The notes: a model not told the origin generated them from the letters alone. Numbered from the stretch's first letter, positions 1 to 8,840 are shown. The stretch is DNA of 64,000 nucleotides from Lentzea tibetensis (GCF_007845675.1 NZ_VOBR01000015.1:1-64000); one strand, 5' to 3'. Program-made: numbers and translations.

Positions 1-1
1 C

Positions 2-109
2 CAAATCCGGGAAACGCATCCCGCCCTGGCCGACCAGATCGCCGCGATCACCGAGCAGACCGAGCAGGTGCGCCGCGACACCCAGAGTCGCCGGACGAGA
101 CTTGGCTAG
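2..109 (+). CDS. C-terminal end of an unidentified protein (partial)
   Basis: An open frame enters from the left edge and stops at TAG 107-109, giving 35 residues that are charged and helical (heptad-like spacing of L, I and A, ending in an Arg-rich tail). The composition resembles the coiled C-termini of mobile-element recombination proteins, which would fit the integrase debris 1 kb away, but 35 residues are too few to name a family. Confidence 0.45.
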   Translation, partial: QIRETHPALADQIAAITEQTEQVRRDTQSRRTRLG

Positions 110-499
110 CTCGGAACCTCACACGCCCTGCATGGACGGCAGGGCGTCTCAGAGCCGGCCGGCACCTGGCGCACCGGAGGCCAGGCTCGAAACCTTTGTT
201 CGCAGCGTGACCGCATCCGTGGAAGCGGATGGGGACGAGTCGTCAGGCGGATAGTGCCGGACGGACAGCGACGGTTCACTGAGGTCGTGGATCTTGATCA
301 GTGCGCGAGGGGCCGGTGTGTCGGACGGAGACTCTCTCAAGTGCCGGCAACGTGCGCCACGACCATCCTAAGTGGACGTATCTCCAGGGTTGCGGGGTGA
401 GCAGCAGGCCGTCGCTCCACCATGAGGTGAAGCCGGTTCTGACTGTGTCCCGGAAGCCTGACCTCACAGGCCGCGTCGGTCGATGCAACCGGAACAGGT
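110..499. other. Non-coding stretch with one hairpin
   Basis: No convincing gene is seen here. A perfect 9-bp inverted repeat (ACGCCCTGC at 123-131 and GCAGGGCGT at 139-147, 7-nt loop) lies 14 bp after the stop of the partial gene and could terminate it; there is no T-run, which is common for actinobacterial terminators. The remainder should contain the promoter of the PPOX gene, but I see no strong sigma-factor hexamers and no copy of the 17-bp dyad found upstream of later genes. Confidence 0.4.
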
Positions 500-895
500 G
501 TGATGGCGGTACACGAGCTCACCAACAGCGAATGCTGGGACCTGCTGGACCGCGTCAGCCTAGGGCGTCTGTTGTACACCTCAGCCGGTTTGCCGGTGGC
601 TCAGCCCGTACCGTTCATCGTGCGCAACAAAGTGATCATGGTCAGTCTTGACCAAAGCACCGCGACCAGGCTGTTGCCTGCCGGATTCGAGTTCGTCGCG
701 TTCCAGGCCGATGACTTCGTAGACGGCGCGCAGACCGGATGCTCAGTGACGGTGTACGGCAGGGGGCAGGTGGTCTCTCACCAACGTCGCAGCATTGCCG
801 AAGCAGCCGGATTGCCCAGCCACGACGGGAAGGCTGTCTACGCTTGTGTTGCGCCAACACAACTTTGCGGCAGCCAGCTCGATCTTCGCACCTGA
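500..895 (+). CDS. Pyridoxamine 5'-phosphate oxidase (PPOX) family flavoprotein
   Basis: 131 residues, close to the 130-145 of small actinobacterial PPOX-fold split-barrel proteins. Family hallmarks are a helix LTNSECWDLLDRVSLGRLLY (residues 7-26), the P-V-P-F turn near residue 38, the strand VIMVSLDQSTA, and TGCSVTVYGRGQVV near residue 80. Such proteins bind FMN or F420 and many sit in hypoxia/dormancy regulons of actinobacteria; the substrate cannot be predicted. GTG at 500 is followed directly by ATG at 503, and either could start translation. The gene ends against decayed minus-strand DNA, so the last ~10 residues may be shortened. Confidence 0.8.
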   Translation: MMAVHELTNSECWDLLDRVSLGRLLYTSAGLPVAQPVPFIVRNKVIMVSLDQSTATRLLPAGFEFVAFQADDFVDGAQTGCSVTVYGRGQVVSHQRRSIAEAAGLPSHDGKAVYACVAPTQLCGSQLDLRT

Positions 896-1014
896 CCTGC
901 CATTCGTGTGGTGTCGAAGGCGTCCGCGCAGTCCAGAACGAGGACGTTCCGAGTGAAGATCTTTTTCGCCGGCTCTGAGCTCGCGCGCGGCTGCAACGAC
1001 GACCGCGAGCGCGT

Positions 1015-1225
1015 GCAGTTCGACGATGCGGTTCCAGTAGGTGCCATGCACCCGTCGGGTGCCTTCGTTGACCGCGTCGGAGACGATCTGCACGTGTGCC
1101 GCGAAGGTGAGGGCGGCCGGCCGAGGTGCGTCGGCCTGGACCAGGTCCGCGGGGCTGATGCCCATCCGGTCGAGCAGCAGGAGCGCGGCTTCGAGGTGTT
1201 CCTGGATGTTCAGCCGCGTGCCGGG
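1015..1225 (-). pseudogene. N-terminal fragment of a tyrosine recombinase/integrase
   Basis: Reading leftwards from about 1225 the minus strand encodes LNIQEHLEAALLLLDRMGIS, ADAPRPAALTFAAHV and GTYWNRIVE, the SAM-like DNA-binding N-terminus of actinobacterial site-specific integrases. It breaks down left of about 1015; 896-1014 is open on the minus strand but matches nothing I recognise. The catalytic R-H-R-Y domain is absent. A second, differently decayed copy lies at 29655-29835. The fragment abuts the truncated zwf, marking a deletion or insertion junction. The family call rests on recall of related sequences. Confidence 0.5.
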
Positions 1226-1709
1226 TGTCCACGGGGAAGACCTCGCTCAGCGTCTTGTTGAGTTCTCGTGCGCTCTGGAGATCGGTGCCGAACGGCTTCT
1301 CCACCACGATCCGAGCTCCGTCCGCACGCCCGGCCGCCGCGATGCCGAGTGCGATGCGGCCGAACAGGGATGGGGGCGCCTCGAGGTAGAACAGTGCTCG
1401 CCCACCGCCCATTTCCTCGGACATGGCTTTGCAGGTGGTGTCGGCCGTGAGGTCGCCGTCGACGTACCGGAGCAGCTCGAGCAACTTCTCGACAGCCGGA
1501 GAGTGCAGGTCGAAACCGTTGTCGCGCAACGAGTCCGCCGCGTACTGCCGGAACTGGGCGAGGTCCCAGCCGCTCATCGCCACCCAGACCACGGGTACGT
1601 CGAGCATACCCCGTTCCACCAGCCCGACCAGCGCGGGAAAGGTCTCCAGCCCGGCCAGGTCACCTGTGGCACCGAAGATGGCCATCGCGCCAACCACGTC
1701 CGCTTCCAT
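1226..1709 (-). pseudogene. zwf: Glucose-6-phosphate dehydrogenase, N-terminal third only
   Basis: ATG at 1709 opens a G6PD N-terminus: Rossmann motif MAIFGATGDLAG (residues ~9-20), then ALFYLEAPPSLFG and the conserved IVVEKPFGTDLQSAREL near residue 140. Identity ends at LSEVFP, immediately before the expected RIDHYLGKE catalytic segment. About 330 residues, including the substrate-binding lysine and catalytic histidine, are missing and are replaced by integrase debris. The same frame runs on to 642 only as nonsense. The product cannot be catalytic. The gene is divergent from the GH15 gene across a shared intergenic region carrying the 17-bp dyad. Confidence 0.85.
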
Positions 1710-1770
1710 CAGCCGCTCTCCCGTCACCCATGTCGGGCTGCACGGTTCTCCGCGGCGTGATGAGCGCACA

Positions 1771-1787
1771 TCACCTCGCCGGGGTGA
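1771..1787. promoter_or_regulatory. 17-bp dyad, copy 1 (zwf/GH15 intergenic)
   Basis: TCACCTCGCCGGGGTGA has perfect TCACC/GGTGA arms around a 7-nt spacer. It lies 62 bp upstream of the zwf remnant start and 90 bp upstream of the GH15 start. It belongs to a set of recurring sites in 1.7-15.4 kb. Confidence 0.55.
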
Positions 1788-1876
1788 CCCGCCTTTCTCG
1801 TCCTCGGCAGGTGAGGCGGATGCGGCTGGTCGTGGTGATGATCGAGTCGTCCAGCGGGGAGTAGAGGAGGTCGGCC

Positions 1877-3709
1877 ATGGCCGAGGCAGCGATCGCTGAA
1901 CACGGACTGATCGGAGATCTGCAGACCGCGGCGCTGGTCAGCACGGACGGCGCGGTCGACTGGTTCTGTTGCCCGCGGTTCGACTCGCCGAGCGTCTTCG
2001 GCGCTCTGCTGGACGACGAGCGCGGCGGCCGGTTCCGGATCACGCCCGCGCGCGGCGGCTACGAGACGAAGCAGATGTACATCCCGGGCACCGCGGTCCT
2101 CATCACGCGGTTCATCACCGAAGCCGGCGTGGGCGAGGTGGTCGACTTCATGCCGCCCGCACCGGCCGAGGCCACCGACAACCACCGGCTGGTCCGGATG
2201 GTGCGCTGCGTCCGCGGCGAGGTGAGCCTGGAGATCGAGGTGGCCCCGCGGTTCGACTACGGGCGTGCCGCGCACCAGACTCAACTGACCGACCACGGCA
2301 TCCTGTTCACCTCTGATGCGCTGCGACTGGTCCTGCACTCCGTGCGGGAGCCGGGTGACGAACGGCTGGCTCGGGTCCGCCTCGACGGGGACGACGTCCG
2401 GCTGTCGATCGACCTCACGGCTGGTGACGTGCGCGGTTTGGTGCTCGAGTCGGCGGCGACCGGGCCACCGCGGGAGATCCGGGTGGCCGAGTTCGAGCGG
2501 CTGTTCGACGACACCGTGGCGTGGTGGCGGTCCTGGGTCGCCCGCTCCACCTACACCGGGCGGTGGCGGGAGGTGCTGCAGCGCTCGGCCATCACGCTCA
2601 AGTTGATGACCTACGCGCCCACCGGTGGCCTGGTGGCCGCGCCGACGGCCGGCCTGCCCGAGCAGATCGGCGGGGAACGGAACTGGGACTACCGCTACAC
2701 GTGGATCCGGGACGCGTCGTTCTCGGTGCACTCGTTGCTGCGCCTCGGTTTCACCGGCGAGGCACGCCAGTTCGCCGAGTGGCTGGGCAAGCGGGTCGCG
2801 GAACACGCCGGGGGAGAGGGCGGCCCGTTGCACATCATGTACCGGGTTGATGGTTCCAGTGATCTCAAGGAGGAGTCGATCGAGCACTGGTCCGGCTACC
2901 GCGGTTCGGTGCCGGTCCGAATCGGCAACGGCGCGTCCGACCAGTTGCAGCTCGACATCTACGGTGAAGCTCTCGACAGCATCTTCTTCGCCGACCAGCG
3001 GGGAATCCGGCTCGGGCACCGCGGGTGGCAGGCGGTGTGCGGCTTGCTGGACTGGCTCGCCGGGCACTGGGACATGCCGGAGGAGGGCATCTGGGAGACG
3101 CGCGGCGGGCGCAAGAACTTCACGTACGGACGGCTGATGTGCTGGGTCGCCTTCGACCGCGGCATCCGCCTCGCGGCCGCGCACGGGCGTCCCGCCGCCG
3201 TCGAGAGCTGGATCGCCGCGCGGGACGGGATCTACAACCAGATCATGGAGAACGGCTGGAGTGCGCAGCGGCATGCCTTCGTCCAGCACTACGGCAGCGA
3301 GGTGCTCGACTCGTCCTTGCTGCGCATGGCGAGTGTCGGTTTCATCGCACCGCGGGACCCGCTGTGGGTGTCCACTGTGGAGGCGATGGAGCGGGAGCTG
3401 GTCACCGACAGCCTCGTCTACCGCTACGACCCGGAAGCCTCGCCCGACGGCCTGCGCGGCAGCGAGGGCACGTTCTCCCTGTGCAGCTTCATGTACGTCG
3501 ACGCGCTGGCGCGGATGGGCAGGCTCGACGACGCCCGGCTCGCGTTCGAGAAGATGCTGACCTACGCCAACCACGTCGGGCTGTTCTCCGAGGAGATCGC
3601 GCTGACCGGTGAGCAGATCGGCAACTTCCCGCAGGCCTTCACCCACCTGGCGCTCATCGACGCGGCGATCACACTCGACGACGCGCTCGATCGACCATCT
3701 GGTTCATGA
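1877..3709 (+). CDS. Glycoside hydrolase family 15 protein (glucoamylase/trehalase-like)
   Basis: 610 residues, typical of actinobacterial GH15 enzymes that hydrolyse trehalose or alpha-glucans. An N-terminal beta-sandwich (residues 1-240, starting IAEHGLIGDLQTAALVS) precedes the (alpha/alpha)6 barrel. Barrel motifs include NWDYRYTWIRDASFSVHSLL near 270, EEGIWETRGG near 402 with the likely general-acid Glu, FSLCSFMYVDALARMG near 535, and FSEEIALTGEQIGNFPQAF near 573 with the likely general-base Glu. There is no signal peptide, so it is cytoplasmic. The ATG has a GGAGG-like site (gtagaggagg). In mycobacteria relatives of this type are trehalases; trehalose turnover would suit the stress gene neighbourhood, but the substrate is inferred. 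Confidence 0.9.
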   Translation: MAEAAIAEHGLIGDLQTAALVSTDGAVDWFCCPRFDSPSVFGALLDDERGGRFRITPARGGYETKQMYIPGTAVLITRFITEAGVGEVVDFMPPAPAEATDNHRLVRMVRCVRGEVSLEIEVAPRFDYGRAAHQTQLTDHGILFTSDALRLVLHSVREPGDERLARVRLDGDDVRLSIDLTAGDVRGLVLESAATGPPREIRVAEFERLFDDTVAWWRSWVARSTYTGRWREVLQRSAITLKLMTYAPTGGLVAAPTAGLPEQIGGERNWDYRYTWIRDASFSVHSLLRLGFTGEARQFAEWLGKRVAEHAGGEGGPLHIMYRVDGSSDLKEESIEHWSGYRGSVPVRIGNGASDQLQLDIYGEALDSIFFADQRGIRLGHRGWQAVCGLLDWLAGHWDMPEEGIWETRGGRKNFTYGRLMCWVAFDRGIRLAAAHGRPAAVESWIAARDGIYNQIMENGWSAQRHAFVQHYGSEVLDSSLLRMASVGFIAPRDPLWVSTVEAMERELVTDSLVYRYDPEASPDGLRGSEGTFSLCSFMYVDALARMGRLDDARLAFEKMLTYANHVGLFSEEIALTGEQIGNFPQAFTHLALIDAAITLDDALDRPSGS

Positions 3710-3730
3710 TCGCGCGGGAGGCCCGCGGCC

Positions 3731-3747
3731 TCGCCCCTGGCGGGTGA
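3731..3747. promoter_or_regulatory. 17-bp dyad, copy 2 (upstream of AI-2E permease)
   Basis: TCGCCCCTGGCGGGTGA matches the recurring TCAYC-N7-GGTGA site with one left-arm change. It ends 35 bp before the ATG of the AI-2E family permease. Confidence 0.5.
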
Positions 3748-3782
3748 CGCACGCCTCCCGTGTGCGGGCTCAGGTTCCGTTG

Positions 3783-4976
3783 ATGACAGATTCGGCTGGT
3801 CAGACTCCCGATGTCCGGTCCACCGGAAGCCAGTTGTTCGACCTCCCACGGGCGTTCGTCATCCTGCTCAGCGCGGCTGCCGCCGTGGTGGTGCTCGCCG
3901 GGTTGCAGGCGGCGGCGTGGCTGGTGGCCCCGACCTTCCTCGCGCTCATCCTGGTGATCACGATGGCGCCGGTGGCCTCCTGGCTGCGGCGCCGGGGATG
4001 GCCGGGCTCGTTGACCACACTGGTGCTGGTCATCTGCGTGTTCGGTGGTCTGCTCGTGCTCGCGCTGGGCATTGTCGTATCGGTGGCCGCGCTGGCGACC
4101 GAGCTGCCGCGGTACACGGGCGCCGCTCACGACATGGCCGCGAAGGTGACGTCCTGGCTCGCCGGGTTCGGGGTCGGGACGGACCAGCTGCGCCAGGCGG
4201 CGGACTCGCTGGACCTGGGCAAGCTGGGTGGGCTGCTGGCGTCGCTGCTGGGGAGCATCGCGGGGCTGGCGTCGAGCTTCGTGTTCCTGTTGGCGCTGCT
4301 GCTGTTCCTCAGCGTCGAGTCCTCCGGGGTGGGGGACCGCCTGGCGTCGATCGGCGCGGACCGGCCGAGGGTGACCGCGGCGCTGGGGCGGTTCGCTCGC
4401 AACACGCGCCAGTACCTGCTGGTGACCACGGTGTTCGGGTTGATCGTCGCGGTACTCGACTCCGTCGCGCTCGCGATCATGAACGTGCCGCTGGCCGTCA
4501 TCTGGGGGCTGCTGGCGTTCATCACCAACTACATCCCGAACGTCGGGTTCGTCATCGGGCTGCTGCCGCCTGCGTTGCTCGCGCTGCTGTCCGGCGGGCC
4601 GGATCTGATGGTGGCGGTCATCGTCGTCTACGGCCTGCTCAACTTCGTGCTGCAGTCGCTGGTCCAGCCACGGTTCATCGGTGACGCCGTCGGCCTGTCG
4701 GTCACCGTGACCTTCCTGGCGTTCGCGTTCTGGGCGTGGCTGCTGGGCCCGCTGGGGGCGATCCTGGCGATCCCGCTCACGTTGCTGCTGAAGGCGTTGC
4801 TGGTGGACATCGATCCGCGTGCCCGCTGGGCCGACGCACTGCTCCGCTCCTCGCCCAAGGAAGGCGACGTAGCGGAGCTGGAAGTCTTGGCGCAACAGCG
4901 GAAGACGCAGCGCCGCCGCTGGCGTCTTCGCAAGCAGGTCGAGTCCGCCGAGTCCGCCGAGCCGGTCGCGACCTGA
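3783..4976 (+). CDS. AI-2E family transporter (PF01594-type permease)
   Basis: 397 residues with about eight membrane segments in the family arrangement: two N-terminal helices (residues ~24-60), one near 75-105, a periplasmic helical region, then helices at ~165-190, 220-265, 270-315 and 325-350. The family signature ITNYIPNVGFVIGLLPPALL (about residues 243-262) and QPRFIGDAVGLSVTVTFLAF are present. Members export small molecules or act as Na+/H+ antiporters; the substrate is unknown. The C-terminal 45 residues are cytoplasmic and basic. ATG 3783 was chosen because upstream in-frame sequence overlaps the GH15 gene; a TTG sits immediately before it. Confidence 0.85.
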   Translation: MTDSAGQTPDVRSTGSQLFDLPRAFVILLSAAAAVVVLAGLQAAAWLVAPTFLALILVITMAPVASWLRRRGWPGSLTTLVLVICVFGGLLVLALGIVVSVAALATELPRYTGAAHDMAAKVTSWLAGFGVGTDQLRQAADSLDLGKLGGLLASLLGSIAGLASSFVFLLALLLFLSVESSGVGDRLASIGADRPRVTAALGRFARNTRQYLLVTTVFGLIVAVLDSVALAIMNVPLAVIWGLLAFITNYIPNVGFVIGLLPPALLALLSGGPDLMVAVIVVYGLLNFVLQSLVQPRFIGDAVGLSVTVTFLAFAFWAWLLGPLGAILAIPLTLLLKALLVDIDPRARWADALLRSSPKEGDVAELEVLAQQRKTQRRRWRLRKQVESAESAEPVAT

Positions 4977-5012
4977 CGCCGGCGGGCGGGTTCCTCAGTC
5001 CGATGTGGACCT

Positions 5013-6296
5013 TCAGTCTGGTGTGGACTTCTGGGACAGGGTGGGAATCCGGCGTGCGTAGAACACGCCTGCCCGCCGATGAGCGTCAGCACGGTGAGGG
5101 CGGCTCGCAGCCCGTCGACGCGCGCCTGCGAGTTCACGTCCGCGATGTCGGCGACCACGTCGGGGGCGAGGTCTGCCTTGGCGAGCGCGTCGCGCAGCTG
5201 CTCGTCGGACAGGAAGGGCACGCCTCCGGCGAGCTCGGTGCCGGCCTGTGCTTTGACCTGCTCGGGAATCGCCGGGTTCTGGGCCACGTTGTCGAGGAAC
5301 GAGGTCGTGAGCGCGGTGATGAGGATCGACCCCGCCAATGCGGTGCCGAGCGCCGCGCCGAGGTAGATGGCGGTGTTCTGCAGACCGCCCACCTCCGGGC
5401 TCTGCTCGTCCGGCACCGCGGGCACTGTCACCGCACCGAGCTGCGAGGCCAGTGCTCCGATTCCGAGTCCTGCGAGCAGCAGCGGAACGGTCACGATCCG
5501 GGCGTCGGCCTCGACGTCGATCGCGGCGAGCAGCACGACGATCCCGACGAGCATGGAGATCAGGCCCAGCCGCACCACGAGACGTGGTGACGCGGCGGGG
5601 AAGAACGGGGGATGCCGATCGCGGCGAGCAGCAGAGTGATCGACAGCGGCAGAATCCGCACCCCGGTCTCCAGCGCCGTCAGGCCCAGCGACACCGAGAG
5701 GTGCAGCGGGATGGTGAAGAACAGCCCGGCCTGGACGCGACCCAGCCCCAGTCGGCGGAGCGAAGCACGCTGAACACCGACAGGCCCAGCCCGGCCCCGG
5801 CCAGCAGGGCGCCGACGAGGTCGAACCGGACCGGGGCCTCCGCCGGGGCGTCGGCGATGCGGCGAGCGAGCAGCAGGATCCCGGCGACGAGCACGACCTC
5901 GCCCGCGAACACCCAGCGCCACGAGACGTACGTGGTCGCGAGACCTCCGATCAGCGGGCCGACGGCGATCGCGATCGCGCCCGCGCCCATGACGAGGCCG
6001 TAGGCGCGGGGTCGTTCCGCTGCCGGGTAGTTGCTGGCGACCAGCGCGACGATGGCGGGCAGGATGAGTGCGGCGCCGATTCCCTCGAGCACCGACCAGC
6101 CCAGCACGAGCACCGGCAGGTTCGGCGCGAGAGCCGTGGTGAGCGAACCGAGCCCGTAGATCACGCAGCCGATGGTGAAGGCGCGCAGCCTGCCGATCAT
6201 GGAACCGATCTTGCCCCCGGACACCATCGTCATGGCCATCACGAGCGTGAGCAAGACGCCCGCCGTGGCGGGCCCCGCGCGCGTACTGGTGCTCAT
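5013..6296 (-). pseudogene. MFS transporter of the DHA2 (EmrB/QacA) type, decayed
   Basis: ATG 6296 overlaps the TGA of the upstream DUF7144 gene (ATGA), so it is the third gene of a coupled operon. The first frame encodes MFS helices 2-6 (GGKIGSMIGRLRAFTIGCVI, ALILPAIVALVASNYPAAER, VGPLIGGLATTYVSWRWVFA) but lacks helix 1. Around 5745-5760 an estimated 40-60 residues are lost and the frame changes to VQAGLFFTIPLHLSVSLGL. A second frameshift near 5600 leads to RLGLISMLVGIVVLLAAIDV, and a third near 5075 leads to ARRIPTLSQKSTPD and a stop at 5013. N-terminal loss, an internal deletion and three frame breaks make it non-functional. Confidence 0.8.
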
Positions 6297-6715
6297 CGGC
6301 GCTTGAGCTCGTTCCCGTGCACCACGATCGCGTAGATCACGATGACGTCGAAGGTGATGGCCACCGAGCACCAGAGCGGGAAGGCCGCGATGAACGCGAG
6401 GTTCGCCAGCGCGCTGAGCACCGCGAAGACGACCGCGAGCACACGGGCGACCACGCTGCCGGTCCGCAGCCCGATCCCGGTGGCCACGATGATGACGCCG
6501 ATGCCGAGGTGCACCCATCCCCAGACGGTGAAGTCGAGGTTGACGACGAGACCGCCTGCGTCGACGAGGTAGAACTCGTCGTCGAAGATGGCCACCAGCC
6601 CCTCGAGCACCTGCAGCCCGCCGAGGAGCATCATCATCACGCTGGCGAAGCCGACCCACTCGGTCCACTTGGTGGCCTCGCCGTGATGGCCCGACGCCGC
6701 GGAGTGGTCGATCAT
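6293..6715 (-). CDS. DUF7144-type four-helix membrane protein
   Basis: 140 residues with four predicted membrane helices after a short hydrophilic N-terminus (KWTEWVGFASVMMMLLGGLQ, then WGWVHLGIGVIIVATGIGL, ARVLAVVFAVLSALANLAF and AITFDVIVIYAIVVHG). The YGL/LV-A-I/L-FDD-YY/FYLV element near residue 40 is shared with the paralogue at 10367-10819. Function is unknown; such proteins often occur in actinobacterial stress loci. ATG 6715 overlaps the upstream kinase stop (ATGA) and has a GAGGAG ribosome site inside that gene, so translation is coupled on both sides. Confidence 0.75.
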   Translation of the reverse strand: MIDHSAASGHHGEATKWTEWVGFASVMMMLLGGLQVLEGLVAIFDDEFYLVDAGGLVVNLDFTVWGWVHLGIGVIIVATGIGLRTGSVVARVLAVVFAVLSALANLAFIAAFPLWCSVAITFDVIVIYAIVVHGNELKRR

Positions 6716-8136
6716 GGCGTTTCTCCTCGATCGGTGAAACCGTCGACGTTGCGCTGACCGGGAACCCGCGTGCTCACCCTCTGCGGGTGAGAACGCGCGG
6801 AACTGCCGCTCAGGACCCGGAACAAGACTCTGACCACGTTCACCACCCCGGTGGGTGCCAGCGCGGCGGGAGCGGCGCCTGGTGCGTCCACCGGGGTGCG
6901 GACGCGCAGCGCACCGGGCAGTGAGCGGAACCGCAGTGGTGGCGGGAGGCGGAGGGCTTCGCCGTCGACGCCGACGTCCACCAGCGGCTGCCCGGAGTCG
7001 ATCTCCAGTTGCGGCGCCGTCCACTCCTCGTAGCCGCGGAACCGGCTGATCTGGCCGGCCATCTCGGCGGCGATCAGCGTCGGCACGTCGAGCGCGCTGT
7101 CCACGGTCACCGTGACGACGCCGAGCAAGCCCTCGTCCATCCGCGCACGGGTGCCGAAGCCGTTCATGCTCGTGAAGCGGTAGGCGCCATTGGACACGAG
7201 CACGACGTCGGCCGACCGCGCCGTGGAACCGTCGGGTTTGGCGAAGCGGAAGTCGGTTCGGTCGGTGCCGGGGCCGAACAGGTCGGGGAGCCGCTGCGCG
7301 GTGGTCGCGAGCTTGGCGTCGCGATACTCCTCGGACTGCACAACCGTCGCGTACACGCCGAGCGAGGCGTTGTTGACGAACACGCGGTCACCGATCAGCG
7401 CCAGGTCCACGCGCCGTTCGACCGCCGGACCGAACGCGTCCAGCGCGGCGGCGACGTTCTCGCGGTCGAGGCCGAGGTCGAGCGCGAAGTGGTTGCGCGT
7501 CCCCGCGGGCACGCAGACGAACGCGACGTCGTGCTGGCTCGCCACGTCGGCGACCAGCGCCTGGGAACCGTCGCCGCCCGCCATGCCGAGCACGTCGGCG
7601 CCGCCTGCCACCGCCTGCTCGGCGAGCGCGCGGAGGTCGTCGCCCCGCTGGAGCACGACCGGGGTGACGCCGATGCTGCGCGCCTTGTCCTCGAGGTCGA
7701 ACCGGCCCACTTTTCCGCCACCGGACCATGGATTCATCAGCAGGACGCCGTGCCGGGCTGGGAGCGCGATGTGACCGCCGGTGACCGGGGCCAGGTCACG
7801 TCCGATCGCCACCCGTGCCGCCGCGGTCGAGGCGAGTACCAGCCCGACCACGACGGAGATCACCAGGAACGACCTGATCTCGGGTAGCAGGACGACCGTT
7901 ACCAGTGCCACGATCGCGACCGCCGCCGCGAGGAGTCGTGCGAGCCCGCGGTTCACCAGTGCCGACCACGCCGCCGCGACCGTCGCGAAGAGCAGGATCA
8001 ACGCGATCGGCAGCTCGACGGGGTGTCGCAAGAGCACCACGACGACGACCACGACGGCGCCGGCGAAGGTCAGCAGTGCCACCCCGGCCGCTGCTCTGCG
8101 GCCGGTCGATGGCGATGGGGATCGTTCGCCGTCCAT
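6712..8136 (-). CDS. Diacylglycerol/lipid kinase family protein with N-terminal membrane domain
   Basis: 474 residues. Residues 1-120 contain about four membrane helices; the DAGK catalytic domain follows with the nucleotide-binding NPWSGGGKVGRF near residue 134, the GGDGS loop (MAGGDGSQALV near 183) and VPAGTRNHFALDLGL near 213, all conserved in DgkB/YegS lipid kinases. It probably phosphorylates a membrane lipid using ATP at the inner face of the membrane. The start at 8136 has an excellent GGAGGAGG site. It is the first gene of an operon with DUF7144 and the decayed MFS gene. The Pro/Ala-rich, Arg-rich C-terminal tail of ~45 residues is unusual. Confidence 0.88.
   Translation of the reverse strand: MDGERSPSPSTGRRAAAGVALLTFAGAVVVVVVVLLRHPVELPIALILLFATVAAAWSALVNRGLARLLAAAVAIVALVTVVLLPEIRSFLVISVVVGLVLASTAAARVAIGRDLAPVTGGHIALPARHGVLLMNPWSGGGKVGRFDLEDKARSIGVTPVVLQRGDDLRALAEQAVAGGADVLGMAGGDGSQALVADVASQHDVAFVCVPAGTRNHFALDLGLDRENVAAALDAFGPAVERRVDLALIGDRVFVNNASLGVYATVVQSEEYRDAKLATTAQRLPDLFGPGTDRTDFRFAKPDGSTARSADVVLVSNGAYRFTSMNGFGTRARMDEGLLGVVTVTVDSALDVPTLIAAEMAGQISRFRGYEEWTAPQLEIDSGQPLVDVGVDGEALRLPPPLRFRSLPGALRVRTPVDAPGAAPAALAPTGVVNVVRVLFRVLSGSSARSHPQRVSTRVPGQRNVDGFTDRGETP
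6774..6790. promoter_or_regulatory. 17-bp dyad, copy 3 (within kinase 3' end, upstream of DUF7144)
   Basis: TCACCCTCTGCGGGTGA is the best copy; the arms extend to a 7-bp perfect repeat CTCACCC/GGGTGAG. It lies inside the last codons of the lipid kinase and 58 bp upstream of the DUF7144 start, the spacing seen for other copies. This suggests an internal promoter for DUF7144 and the transporter. Confidence 0.55.
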
Positions 8137-8193
8137 CGCGCACCACCTCCTCCCTCGACGGACCACCCTGGTGCGGCGTCGGCGCGGTTGTCG

Positions 8194-8210
8194 TCACCCG
8201 GTCTGGATGA
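8194..8210. promoter_or_regulatory. 17-bp dyad, copy 4a (kinase/NUDIX intergenic)
   Basis: TCACCCGGTCTGGATGA, read on the other strand as TCATCC-N5-GGGTGA, lies between the divergent lipid kinase (start 8136) and NUDIX (start 8300) genes and could serve both. Confidence 0.55.
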
Positions 8211-8221
8211 CCTGGAGAGGC

Positions 8222-8238
8222 TCACCCTGAGCGGAGGA
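8222..8238. promoter_or_regulatory. 17-bp dyad, copy 4b (kinase/NUDIX intergenic, degenerate)
   Basis: TCACCCTGAGCGGAGGA has a perfect left arm and a degenerate right arm. It lies 11 bp from copy 4a (28 bp centre to centre), an arrangement that would allow paired binding. Confidence 0.4.
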
Positions 8239-8299
8239 TGCGGACGGAGCGGTCCGCGACCGAACCTCATACGTCCACGACCGGTCCCGGAGGTGCGCC

Positions 8300-8803
8300 A
8301 TGAGCGACGTCGAGGTCGGCTCCAGGCCGGTCCGCCGAGTCCACTTCCACGACCCCGCCGCCCCGGTGGCGACGGTGGTGACGCCGTCGGTGTTCGTCGC
8401 GGTCCGCAACGACCTCGGGCAGCTGCTGCTCGTTCGGCGCTGTGACAGCGGCGCGTGGGAACTGCCGGGAGGACGGGTCGACGTGGGGGAGACCGCCGTC
8501 GAGGCCGCAGTGCGCGAGACCGCCGAGGAGTCCGGACTGCGGGTGCGGATCACCGGTCTGATCGGACTGTTCACCGACCCCCGCCACGTCGTCGAGTCCG
8601 CCGCGGGGGAGGAGATCCGGCAGCAGTTCGTCGTGTGCTTCCACGCCTGCGTCGTGTCGGGGAGTCCGGCCCCCGACCTGGACGAGACGTGCGACGCAGC
8701 GTGGTTCGAGCCGGAGAAGGTGGTGCTCGTGCCGCTGGAGCCCGGCGTGCGGCGGTGGATCCGCCACGCCCTGTCCGCGGCCGCCGAGCCCCATCTCGAA
8801 TGA
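8300..8803 (+). CDS. NUDIX hydrolase
   Basis: 167 residues. The Nudix box GX5EX7REUXEEXGU is intact: GGRVDVGETAVEAA followed by VRETAEESGL (residues ~56-79), so Mg2+-dependent hydrolysis of a nucleoside diphosphate derivative is expected; the substrate is not predictable. The ATG has a clear GGAGGTG site 7 nt upstream. It is followed after 37 bp by the DUF2252 gene and probably shares its transcript. Confidence 0.9.
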   Translation: MSDVEVGSRPVRRVHFHDPAAPVATVVTPSVFVAVRNDLGQLLLVRRCDSGAWELPGGRVDVGETAVEAAVRETAEESGLRVRITGLIGLFTDPRHVVESAAGEEIRQQFVVCFHACVVSGSPAPDLDETCDAAWFEPEKVVLVPLEPGVRRWIRHALSAAAEPHLE

Positions 8804-8840
8804 CCGCCTGCCGTGTCGTGAAGCTGAGGAGGAGCCGGCG

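Noticed and set aside
1724-3646. Long open frame (640 codons) antisense to the GH15 gene
   Set aside because: It is Arg/His/Pro-rich with no recognisable domain and is fully explained by the high-GC codon bias of the real plus-strand gene.
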